Positions 42,267 to 51,800 of a stretch of 64,000 nucleotides of DNA are shown piece after piece (the stretch's first letter is position 1; every line of letters starts with the position of its first letter). The notes under the pieces were generated by a model. The model made no database searches and had not been told where the DNA came from. It worked only from the letters and a program-made list of their open reading frames with translations. The stretch comes from Lineolata rhizophorae (taxonomy: Eukaryota > Ascomycota > Dothideomycetes > Lineolatales > Lineolataceae): assembly GCA_010093515.1 (NCBI GenBank), contig MU001702.1, forward strand, positions 30,330-94,329, given 5' to 3'. Position numbers and translations under genes: made by a program.

Positions 42267-43798
42267 GTGGATCTTACCTTTCTTTTTTCTTCTTTTCGTC
42301 CCCTCTTATCTTTTCATGGTTTCTTTTACAGCTGGTGATTCAGTATTGTTTAATACGTCGTAATGCCTTTACCGAGACGTACGCACTCCTCTCCACAGAA
42401 GAAGTTCCACAAGAAGTTTGTTCTTAGTTACGACTAATTCTTCCGCCTACACTACGATGTATCACTTAATTATCGAACTCCAGCACTTTCTCTTTTCCTC
42501 CGAATTTGATTCGCCTTCCAGTTCGCTCTTTCTTTTCTTTTGCACGTCAAATCCCGGCTAAGCCGCGTAGGCCTAGACCCGAGTTTTCCCGAAAGTTCTC
42601 TGCCCTCTTCTCCAAGTCACAAAGGCACCTGCAGCTGCAATTCGTCGCACCAGCACCGCACCAATCCCCCCGTTCAATCCCTGCCAGTCCCTTCTCTCAT
42701 CAGGAAGCGCCGCAAGCGTCCAATGTTTCTGCAGTCTCCCTCGTCGAGGCGCCGATACAGGCGCCGAAGATCTTCCTCACGCCGGATAGCACAGTTAGCT
42801 AGCGCCTCTACGTTTTGAGAGCGTCGAGGCGACCGGCGGATGTCGTTTTCCTACCACATTGTCTGGCAGGGCCGCGGGGGGTGAGGTCGGCAGCAATTCC
42901 TTTTTGTTTTGCCGCTGCGGGGTCAAACCTCATCGGTTTTTGGTTGCGCATTTCTGCAGCGTGTTTCGTTTGTTTCTTAGATTGGGGAGGGCGCGCGCGA
43001 GGACTGGTACAACATCGGCGGCGTTTTCTTCGTTTCCACTTCACAACTCGCTCGCGGCGGCTTACGACGGCGGAGGCTCCACGGACATAGCGAGGCTGGA
43101 TTGGGCATTTTGGCGTTTCGTGCTTTTGCTGATGGTTTGTTGATTTTTGGGTGACGCGGGGCTGTTGGGCTCGTTTTCGGAGAACAATGGGTTGTCGGCT
43201 TCCTTTTTCGGCTTTGAGATATCCTCCATTCGTATCGCAGATTGGACCCGACCATGGTGGTCAGCGTTTGCATTCTTCTTGCGGGATAGACTTTGGGCAT
43301 TGCACCCGGGCGCTAGTTCATGGGCGGCAGCTATAATACTTTTCTTAATTTTTTTTTTTTTTTTGGACTTGCTCATTGACAGGGCGAAGAATGAATGGCT
43401 CGATGGCAGGGTTTTGTACTTAGGTTGGAACACAAAGAAATACGTCTTCAAATCGGTCAGTCCACCAAATTATCAGACATGCGCATAGCCCGAAGCGCTT
43501 GTAATATGGGGTTATAAGGAGATGCGACCAGTGAGGCATCGGTCCTATCTCCTTACTTACCACATGCAGTTAGCTGCGCGGTCGTTCCCGTTTCAGCTCT
43601 TCTGCTCTCGACTAGCTTGGGAATCCTTCCGCCTACTCGTACATATACTTTGTCTATAAATATTTCCAGTCGCGCGACGTCTTCCCTCAGTTATAATCAC
43701 GCCTCCTACCGCAAAAAGAATCTACTCCCTACTTTTTTTTTCTGTTGATACCCTCTTAGTAGCGACCCAGCAGGCCAATCGGCAGCCCACGAACCACG
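42267..43798. other. Intergenic between creD and the HET-domain gene
   Basis: About 1.5 kb. Its start holds a possible extra creD intron (42263-42331). The rest has CT-rich and T-rich patches (T-run at 43352-43364) but no supported gene. The last 150 bases are probably the HET-gene promoter. Confidence 0.5.
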
Positions 43799-46441
43799 AT
43801 GCTCTGCCCCCAATGCACGTCTTTCGCCGCCCTCGTCTCCGCCGAACTCGGCTCCTCGTCCTCGGACGCCACCCCTCCCTCCTCGCCCATCTCCTGGCCC
43901 CGCCTCTCGTCCCGCCTGCACCCGACCCGCGCGTCGCTGCGCGCCTCGTCCGCCGCGCGCTGCCCCGTGTGCCGCGTCATCGACGCGGGCATGGGGCGCG
44001 ACGGCGAGGCGGGCGAGTGCGCGACGGTGCTGGAGGTGGAGCCGGGGAAGAAGGCGGGCGAGGGGGTGCTGTTCGCGCGGTTCGAGGACGGGGAGGGCGG
44101 GGAGGTGGCGGGGATGGGGAGGAGGATGGTGGGGTTCTGCCAGGGCGAGGACGGCAGCGGGGATGGAGGGATGGTGAATGGTGAGTGGGTGTGGCTTTCT
44201 TGCCGGCAAGCCCGTGTCGGGCGTTCACGCGTGCTTCNNNNNNNNNNNNNNNNNNNNNNNNNNNNNNNNNNNNNNNNCCCCCCCCGACCTTCGTCGCGCC
44301 GACGACTGACCGCTCAGCCAGACGAGCTGGCCGCCGTGCTCCGCAAGTGCGCGGAGCCCGCCAACGACACGACGGGCTCCGAGGCCAGCTTCGAGCTCGC
44401 GCGGTTCTGGCTGCGAGAGTGCGTCGCCCACCACCCGGACTGCCCCAAGCCGGCCCAGGCCGACGCCTTCTTCCCGACCCGGGCCGTCGACGTCGGCCCG
44501 CCGGACGGCTCGCAGCCGCCGCGGCTCTACGACCGCGCGGCCGGGATGCCGCTGCCGCCGGAAGGGGCGCGCGGCTACGTGGCGCTGAGCCACTGCTGGG
44601 GCGCCAGCCAGCCGATCAAGACGGAGGCGGCGACCATCGCGGCGCGGCGGGCCGGCATCGCCATGGACAGCCTGCCCAAGACGTTCCGGCACGCCGTGCT
44701 GGCGACGCGCCGGCTCGGCTTCCGGTTCGTCTGGATCGACTCGCTGTGCATCGTGCAGGACTCCAAGGACGACTGGGAGCGCGAGTCCAAGCAGATGTGC
44801 GACATCTACCGGCAGGCGGCGGCGACGGTGGCGGCGGCGCAGGCGGCCGGCCACGGCGAGGGCTGCTTCGTCGGCCGCGACGGGCTGCTGTGGGCGCCGT
44901 TCGAGATGCCGCTGGGCCGGCGGCGGCCGTGGTTCATGACGACGCCGACGACGCCGTCGGCCATCGCCAAGAAGAAGCTGCCGCTGTTCGGCCGCGCCTG
45001 GGTGCTGCAGGAGCAGGTGCTGTCGCCGCGGCTGCTGATCTACGACGGCGAGATGCTGCGCTGGGAGTGCGCGAGCGCGGCGCTGTCGGAGCAGCAGCCG
45101 CGGGCGCGCCCGGGCGCCACCTCGTACCGCTTCTCGCCGTGCGAGCCGGCGCTGCGCCAGAAGATCGCCGACGGCCGCCGGCGCGGCGAGTTCTTCGCGG
45201 GGCCCGTCACGGCCGCCGAGGACGCGCCGCGCGCGACGCACCAGGCCTGGTGCGGCCTCGTCGTCAACTACACGCACCGCGGCATGAGCTTCTTCTCGGA
45301 CCGGCTGGCGGCGGTGGCGGGCATCGCGGCCGCCGTGCGCGCGCGCACCCGGGCGGCCTACCTCGCCGGGCTCTGGTCCGACTTCCTGTGGCTGGGCCTG
45401 CTCTGGCACGTGCCGTTCGAGCCGCAGGCCGGCAGCGTGCCCGTCGACGCCTACACGGTGCCGTCGGCGCCGCGGCCGCGGCCCGCCGTCGCGCCCTCGT
45501 GGTCGTGGGCCTCGGTCAGCCTGCCCGTGCTCTTCTCCGAGATGGGCGGCGCCCGCCCGGACGAGGTGCGCCTCGAGCCCATGTGCGCCGTGCGCCGCGC
45601 CCGCGTCGACGGGCCCGACTTCGCGCCCACGGGCGAGGTCGTCGTCAGCGGCCACGCCCGCACCCTGCGCGTCTGGCACCGCTACCCGCGGCCGTTCGAG
45701 GCGCTGCGCAACGGCGGCACTCGGGCAGCCGGCGCCGGAGGCGGCCCGCTCGCCCTCCGCGTCGCCCGCCCGTCGCCGTGGTCGCGGCTCCGCGGCGCCG
45801 ACCCCAGCGTCCCGCCCGGCCTGCCCACCTACTACGACCGCTCGGCGCTCTTCCTGGCCGCGGAGCCGGCTCCGTCCTCCCCACCGGCCTCCTCCGCCTC
45901 GGCCCGGCCGCCGCCGACCTGGGACTTCATCCCGGGCCGCTGGCAGCCCGACGAGGTCCTCGACCCGGACCAGCCCGTCACCTTCCTCGCCATCGCCAAG
46001 ATGCCCTACCCGACGCGCGACAAGCTGTACGTGGACGCGCTCGGGCTCGTGCCCACGGGCCGCGCCAACCCCGACGGCGTCAAGGAGTACCGCCGCGTCG
46101 GGTACGCGCTGTGGTACGCCTGCGCGTGGTTCGGGTGGGACTGCGAGACGCGGCCGGCCCCGGGCCCGGGCCCGGGGCCGGGTCCGGGTCCGGGGCCGCA
46201 GCAACCGCGGTCCTGGGTCGCGCCGTACGTGGAGTGGGTGGCCGGCTGGGCTAGGTGGTTGGGCTGGGTGTGGAGTGGTTCGGTAAGATATAATGCCAAT
46301 GGGTCGAGGTGGGTGGCGCCGGGAAAGGGGACTCACGACCACCCGGTAGCGGGGCCGGCGGCGGGGGCGAGTCCGCTAGTAGATAAGAGCGCGTACAGGG
46401 ATGGGGTTGAGTGGGAGGAGGGGACGTTTGCGATTGTTTGA
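43799..46441 (+). CDS. HET-domain protein, interrupted by an assembly gap
   Basis: Exon 1 starts at 43799 (MLCPQCTSFAALVSAELG, then CPVCRVID); the main exon runs from about 44318 to 46441. Between them are a probable intron and 40 unknown bases. The HET domain is clear: GYVALSHCWGASQPIKTE, SLPKTFRHAVLATRRLGF, RFVWIDSLCIVQDSKDDWE, a QMCDIYRQAAATVAAAQA segment and FGRAWVLQEQVLSPRLLIY. Downstream come the usual C-terminal features: VNYTHRGMSFFSDRLAAVAG, YLAGLWSDFLWLGLLW and APSWSWASVS. A Pro-Gly dipeptide run is encoded near 46156-46196. HET proteins mediate allorecognition and cell death after hyphal fusion in some fungi; most family members are uncharacterised. The donor is unsure: GTGAGT at 44181 leaves phase 1, while the acceptor at 44317 needs phase 0, for which GTGAAT at 44174 would fit. 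Coding GC is very high. Confidence 0.88.
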   Translation: MLCPQCTSFAALVSAELGSSSSDATPPSSPISWPRLSSRLHPTRASLRASSAARCPVCRVIDAGMGRDGEAGECATVLEVEPGKKAGEGVLFARFEDGEGGEVAGMGRRMVGFCQGEDGSGDGGMVNGEWVWLSCRQARVGRSRVLXXXXXXXXXXXXXXPPRPSSRRRLTAQPDELAAVLRKCAEPANDTTGSEASFELARFWLRECVAHHPDCPKPAQADAFFPTRAVDVGPPDGSQPPRLYDRAAGMPLPPEGARGYVALSHCWGASQPIKTEAATIAARRAGIAMDSLPKTFRHAVLATRRLGFRFVWIDSLCIVQDSKDDWERESKQMCDIYRQAAATVAAAQAAGHGEGCFVGRDGLLWAPFEMPLGRRRPWFMTTPTTPSAIAKKKLPLFGRAWVLQEQVLSPRLLIYDGEMLRWECASAALSEQQPRARPGATSYRFSPCEPALRQKIADGRRRGEFFAGPVTAAEDAPRATHQAWCGLVVNYTHRGMSFFSDRLAAVAGIAAAVRARTRAAYLAGLWSDFLWLGLLWHVPFEPQAGSVPVDAYTVPSAPRPRPAVAPSWSWASVSLPVLFSEMGGARPDEVRLEPMCAVRRARVDGPDFAPTGEVVVSGHARTLRVWHRYPRPFEALRNGGTRAAGAGGGPLALRVARPSPWSRLRGADPSVPPGLPTYYDRSALFLAAEPAPSSPPASSASARPPPTWDFIPGRWQPDEVLDPDQPVTFLAIAKMPYPTRDKLYVDALGLVPTGRANPDGVKEYRRVGYALWYACAWFGWDCETRPAPGPGPGPGPGPGPQQPRSWVAPYVEWVAGWARWLGWVWSGSVRYNANGSRWVAPGKGTHDHPVAGPAAGASPLVDKSAYRDGVEWEEGTFAIV
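44238..44277. other. Assembly gap, 40 N
   Basis: Forty N within the presumed first intron of the HET-domain gene, followed by an 8-C run (44278-44285). The true missing length is unknown. Confidence 0.98.
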
Positions 46442-46855
46442 TTTGTATGGCGTAGGTTAAGCTTTTTTTTTTTTTTTTTTTGGGCTCGGAGCTGATACCT
46501 GTTTCTGCCATGGCTTAGTTCGGGAAACTACGGGATAGATGGCTAAAAGTTCAAGGAGCTTGTGTCCGTATCGACTGGTACATGGCGGTGCTTGGATAAA
46601 TGTAAACTGGTGCACTAGGAATGGCTATCTCATTGAGGGTGCGTGCAAGTGAGACAATACTCGAACTGAGTAAATTGATCATTAGCGTGTATTCCAGTTG
46701 AGCAAGAACCGTGTCAGATTTGGATTGTCGTAACTATACCTCATATCTGAAAGAACTGTTATATATAAATACAGTAATCCGGTAAACCGCACATTCTCAC
46801 CAGCAAAACACTACCCACTAGGCACAACAAATACCATCACAAATGCCTTCCGCCC
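46442..46855. other. Intergenic between convergent genes
   Basis: About 0.4 kb, with a T19 run at 46463-46481 just after the HET gene stop and AT-rich sequence beyond. It should hold both 3' ends. No gene is seen. Confidence 0.5.
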
Positions 46856-47302
46856 TCACTTCTCCTCCCTAAACCCCCACCGCTCCTGACTCTCCAACCC
46901 CAACGGATTCTCCGCCGTCTGCAGCCGCCCCGCGACGCTGTCCTTGCCGTGCGCGTACGAGTCCTTGTTATCGCCGCCCAGCACCTCCATCTTGTCCTCC
47001 TTGGCGCCCGTCGCCGGCCCCAGTGCCGGCTTCGTGATGTTGCCGACGCCGTCGCGCACCGGCTTGGTGATGGTTTCGACCGTGGCGCCGATGGGGCGGA
47101 GGCCCGCGCCGAGCGCGTTGCCGAGCGGGTCGCCCAGCGGGGAGAGGAAGCCTGTGCGCGGGGAAGAGAGAGGCGAGTTAGTTTGCCTTGCTGGGCCTGC
47201 GTGGGAGGCGAGGTCGGCGACGTGGAACGTACCGCCGGTGCCCTGGTCCTGGTCCTCCTTCTTCCCTTCCTGCGGGATGTGCTCCTTGTCGCCGCCGGCC
47301 AT
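46856..47302 (-). CDS. Small hydrophilic protein of unknown function, two exons, 121 aa
   Basis: Exons are 47302-47233 and 47151-46856. The 81-base intron (GTACGT donor, GCACAG acceptor) is a multiple of three, so the unspliced frame also stays open; the splice sites and the better join (QGTGGFLSPLGDPLGNALGA) favour removal. The protein begins MAGGDKEHIPQEGKKEDQDQ, continues with GLRPIGATVETITKPVRDGV and GNITKPALGPATG, and ends GLESQERWGFREEK. It is Gly/Lys/Asp-rich with no signal peptide or membrane segment, and resembles small, possibly stress-related fungal proteins with repeated glycine/threonine/lysine segments; I know no defined family. A perfect CRE (TGACGTCA) lies 191 bases upstream of the start. 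Confidence 0.75.
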   Translation of the reverse strand: MAGGDKEHIPQEGKKEDQDQGTGGTFHVADLASHAGPARQTNSPLSSPRTGFLSPLGDPLGNALGAGLRPIGATVETITKPVRDGVGNITKPALGPATGAKEDKMEVLGGDNKDSYAHGKDSVAGRLQTAENPLGLESQERWGFREEK

Positions 47303-48832
47303 TGTCGCAAATGTGCAGAGAGTATGGGTGTAATTTGGCTTTTCGAGTCTAACAATCGAATAGAGGGAGCGTTGTAGGTGCCAAGCTCGGTCCGAGATCA
47401 ATAGAGACCAAAACTGTAGTCTAGCATTCGTTCGGGTGTGGCGCCGTGGGAAGGATAAATAGTTGATGGTGGTCTGGTGGGACCCTTGCAAATGACGTCA
47501 CGCATCACCTCCCCGACCACCGGTTCCAACCCTGGCCGCGTAACGCGAATGAGAACATCGCAGCAGGGGTCCGGACAAGATGTTCGATTGTCTCACTTCC
47601 AGAACGGGCTGTTCGGTGTAGATCTCGTCACTCTGAAGCAACCTGTACCACACTACTAGCTTAAATCTCGTGATTAACGGGCCTAATGTACTTATGTTCC
47701 TAGTTTACTCAGTTGCACTTACATTTGACCACTCTTGTAGACAACACAAACCTGCGATTAGCAGCAACTACACACAATGCACACAAACTCCTAAGCAAAA
47801 CAATCCCATTCACCCAAAACTCCCTCAACACCGTTACCTCGATCTGTTCTTAACCCGGCCTACTTACATCTCTAGCTCATCTTCGCTGCCACATTTCTCC
47901 CCTCGTCACAGAGATACAGCGCAGGTATGTAAGTGTAAGTCTAAGTTCGGACACGGCAGGGTCGTGAGTATCATTAAAAATGCAAGCAATAAACAGCCTA
48001 TCGGGGCAAGTAAGATGGGTAGCAATAGCATGACGCTCTTTTTTTATTCATGGGCTGTAGACGGGAATAGCAGTGAAAATGAGAAGGTAGCCTTTCGTGC
48101 AAGTGCAGAGTGCAGAGAAACCCCCCAACCAGTTCGCCTCGGAAGTAATTTTGTACTGGAGGGAGCATGCCTTCTCGTCTAATCATAACGCGCAGGAAGA
48201 ATAGCAAAAATTGCAAAGGAAGAGAACTAACTCAATGCCGGGGGAGAGGAATAAACGGCCTGCTTCGGAAACGGGAGGAATAATAGTGATAATAGGGCCC
48301 AAGGCATGGGTGGCGAACAAGGCAATTCTCTCCTTACTCTTGCTCTTGCTCTAACCCCGGTAGGAACTGTTTTCCATGACCTTTGTGACTTTCTGGGTTG
48401 TGCTTCGTCGTTGGAGAGGGGAGAAATAATGGTAGAATGAAAGAAAATGGAAAAACCACCAACGTCGTCCACAGAACCGAAAAAGGTGCAAGCATAACAT
48501 ACATTTATCGCAGCAGCATGTAAGAAGTAAAAGACACAATACAAGACAGCAGTGCACCCGCCGCCATACACAATTACCCGATCGACCTACACGAACCGCA
48601 CCACCCTCAATAGAATAAGAAAATGTAAAACCAGGCATTGATCGATCAACCGACGCCCGTAACCGATGCAAATGCCCATCGTTTGTTGTCCCCTATTGCA
48701 TGCACCACTGCCCCGTCACTATCGCGCATCGCGCCCGGCAATTTCGTCAACTCTATCCATTTTCATCCCTCTCCTTGCTCACAGCCCTCGATGCTAACCG
48801 TCCCCAAGCATCACTACCGACCACCACCTCCT
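47303..48832. other. Intergenic: promoter of the small gene and 3' region of the HECT ligase
   Basis: About 1.5 kb of mostly AT-richer DNA. The left part contains the CRE site at 47493-47500. The right part is probably the long 3' UTR of the minus-strand HECT ligase. No gene is seen. Confidence 0.5.
47493..47500. promoter_or_regulatory. CRE palindrome TGACGTCA
   Basis: A perfect 8-base CRE, 191 bases upstream of the start of the small hydrophilic protein gene on the minus strand. This is almost the same spacing as the CRE at 17647-17654 has to the small mitochondrial-type gene. Confidence 0.4.
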
Positions 48833-51800
48833 TTACGAGAGGTGGAACGCGCCCTGCCCCTCCTTAATCGCCACGAACAGTTTCTCGCGCAACACTTTCA
48901 GAGAGCTATAATCCGGCATCTTGAGGTAATTGACGCACGTCATGACCGAAGGGAGGTAGTCATCCGACGTGAAGGGCGGTTCGCTCGGCTTACACACGAC
49001 CGTGAACATGGGCGTCAGCGACTTGAATCCGCCAATCGGCAGCTTGGGGCTGCCCGTAACGAACTGTAAGAAGTCGCGCCGCTGCGGCGGGGTAAGTTCA
49101 CTCATAGTCTGCAACAGATTGCGCACGCTCTTGCTGTCGAGGTTGTAGCCGTGGTCTGCCTTGATCGAGTCCATAAGAGCTGCAAAAAGGGTGGGCGAAA
49201 CGTTAGTGGTGCTATCCATTCCGTGCTAAAAGAAAGAGAAAAAAGTATAAATACAGCACTTACTTTCCAGATTCCAATCCTCCTCAGCCTGCCCAAACAG
49301 CATGACCAGCTCATCCGGTGTGAAAGCCCGCAGAGCCGAGTACGGGAAGACGAGCGAGAAGCCCTGGCGGAAGGCCTCAACCTGGCGCCGCACGCCGCAG
49401 CCTAGCGTGAAGTCGAGCACGCGCTCCACATATAGCGCCACGTTGTCGATGGTGACGGCCGTGTCGGCACCGCCCGGCTGGAGCTCGATGTCCGGGTAGC
49501 CCGGCAGCGTGAAGTCGAGACCCAGGTCCTCTACCTGCGACCCATCGAAGCTGATATCCTGCACGGCTTGCACCTTCTGCGCCGGCGTCAGCGACGTACT
49601 CTCGTCGATGCGCCGCTTGGCGTTCGCGAACTGCTTGAGCAGTTTGAGCGAGTGGGCCAGATCCGCGTCGACGGAGCGCACGGCGCCGAGTGACGGCTTG
49701 ACCGCCGCCGCCGTGTTGCCGATGCGGAAGAATGTCGGGTTGAAGAAGATGTCAATGATGCGTGAGTCGAGCATCGAACGCGCTACAAACTTCCCCAGCA
49801 TCTTGAACAAGTGTAGCACCCGCTTGCCGTTCTCCGCCTCGGCCTGCTCGGCGCTCATGGGCGCGGGGAAGAGGCCACGCGTGCCGAAGGCGTGTTCATC
49901 GCGCGCGCTCGACTCGTTCTCGCGCCAAAGCTTGAGCTTCTTCTTAGAAAACTCCTTAGACACGGTAGCGTAGAATTCGAGCGTCGGTCCGAGACCAGTG
50001 CCGACCTCTTCGAAGTATTCGACCTCTAGAACACTAGGAGAGGATCCATACAACTCCATGACCTTGATGCCCGACTCCAGAATCTTGTTCCTTGAAATGC
50101 GCACCTTCTGGCGCTGGAGCCGGCCGAGGAAAGGCCGCTCGTCGCGGTGGCGGTCATGACGCGAATCGCTGGACTGCTGCGCATTTTGCCACCGGGTCAT
50201 AGAGCGTGAGTAGCCGAAGGAAGTTGATTGTAGGAACAGGTGGCGGGTCTCGAAGGGAAACAGGAAGGGGTAGAAGCGGGCGAGATCCTCAGCCCAGCTT
50301 GGCAAGCAGTTGCTCGCAACGATGAGAGGCTCTTCCAGCTGCCGATTGAGTTTGGCCGTGAGCTTCGTATTCACAAACTGTGATAATGGCTCCGCGTTGA
50401 GCTTGACGTCATCCTTTTTATCCGATATGACATCGTCCAAGTTCGAGTTGAGATTGTGCAGAATGCTGAGCAGGCGAAGAATGGCCGAGGTAGTAGGATT
50501 CTTGTCGAGCGAATGCGGAATGCCGGACGCGGTGGCAGACTGCGCGTCGGGCGGTGGCGTCAACGAATTGGACTCGGCCGGTGGAGGCCCAGAGGCACGC
50601 TTGAACTTGATAGTGTGAATAGCCGACCAAACATTGCGGGACGAAATGTCGTTGGGCGTCGTCTGGTTGAAATGGACAGCGCGATAAATGGTCGTGTCGT
50701 TGCTAATCGGCTGGTCATTGACGCTGAACTCGATGTGCCAGTCCTGCGGAACGTTGACCGCAGCAGCGTACGACATAGCCCTTGACGGCGCTCCAAATCC
50801 GTGCCTCGACCCACGAAGCTCTTGAGCTAGCAACTGGTGTGCTGCGGACGCCCGCGAAGAGGGTCCACCACCTCCTCCAAGCGGAGTTGCAACCCTAGTT
50901 CCATCCTCACTCCGAGCAGTCACCCTACCAGTCGCGCCGACTTCCATGTTCACAGCCGAAGGATCTGGCGCGTCTTCGTCCATCTCGTCATCGAGATCGT
51001 CCACAATAGCGTCTAGTGCACCATCATCCTCCATATCGTCCTCGTCAGACAGTTGCGTCTCATCAGCGCACTCAAGTTGGTCATTTTCAGTCGCCTCCTG
51101 CGGGGCCGGGGGCGGAGGGGGCGGAGGGGCGGGTGCCGCCTCCTGCTGCTGCCGGGTGCGGCGGGTAGATCTCCGAGAAGCGGCAGGACGTTCCTGAGGC
51201 GCGCTCGAGCTAGGTTGAGCCGAGGAACCACCAGCAGGAGGCTTCGGCCTATTGGATCGCCGCGACGTGGAGGGACGGTTGGTCGTATCCGAGGGCAACG
51301 GCATCGGAGGCATGAAGCTCGATCCACGGCCGTCAGGAAGTCCGCCTCTACCAGCGAGTGCGGCAGCGTACGCCGCAAGGGTGCTTTCCGAAACTCTATC
51401 GCGGTTTCGTGACGAACGAGGGTCATCCGCGAGGCTAATTCTAGGGCGAAGGTAGTCATCGAGAGCTTTGAACGTCGCAATAGCGTGAATGGACACCATG
51501 ATATTCTGGTATCCCGGCGGGATGCCTGAACCCTCGTCGGCGACAAGCTTTAAGCGGAGCTGCTTAGCAAGCATCGTGGCAGCGCTGCTGCGGTTGCTAT
51601 CGAACGAGTTCTGATGGACAGTAATGACGGCGAAGTGCTCGGCGCGGCTCAGGAGGTCTTGGAGCTTGTGAACAAGGATGCTAAACGGCGTGGATGGAGA
51701 GTTGCTAGCCGCCGTCTTCTGCTTGACCTGGACATTCGCACCCATGAAGGCCTCTAGGAAAGCTGACCTAGCATCAGTGCTAGCGTACTTGTCTGGCTCG

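Noticed and set aside
44185-46342. Very long frames on both strands overlapping the HET gene (689 and 705 codons)
   Set aside because: Shadow frames caused by very high third-position GC in the HET gene; both are Arg/Ala-rich without domains.
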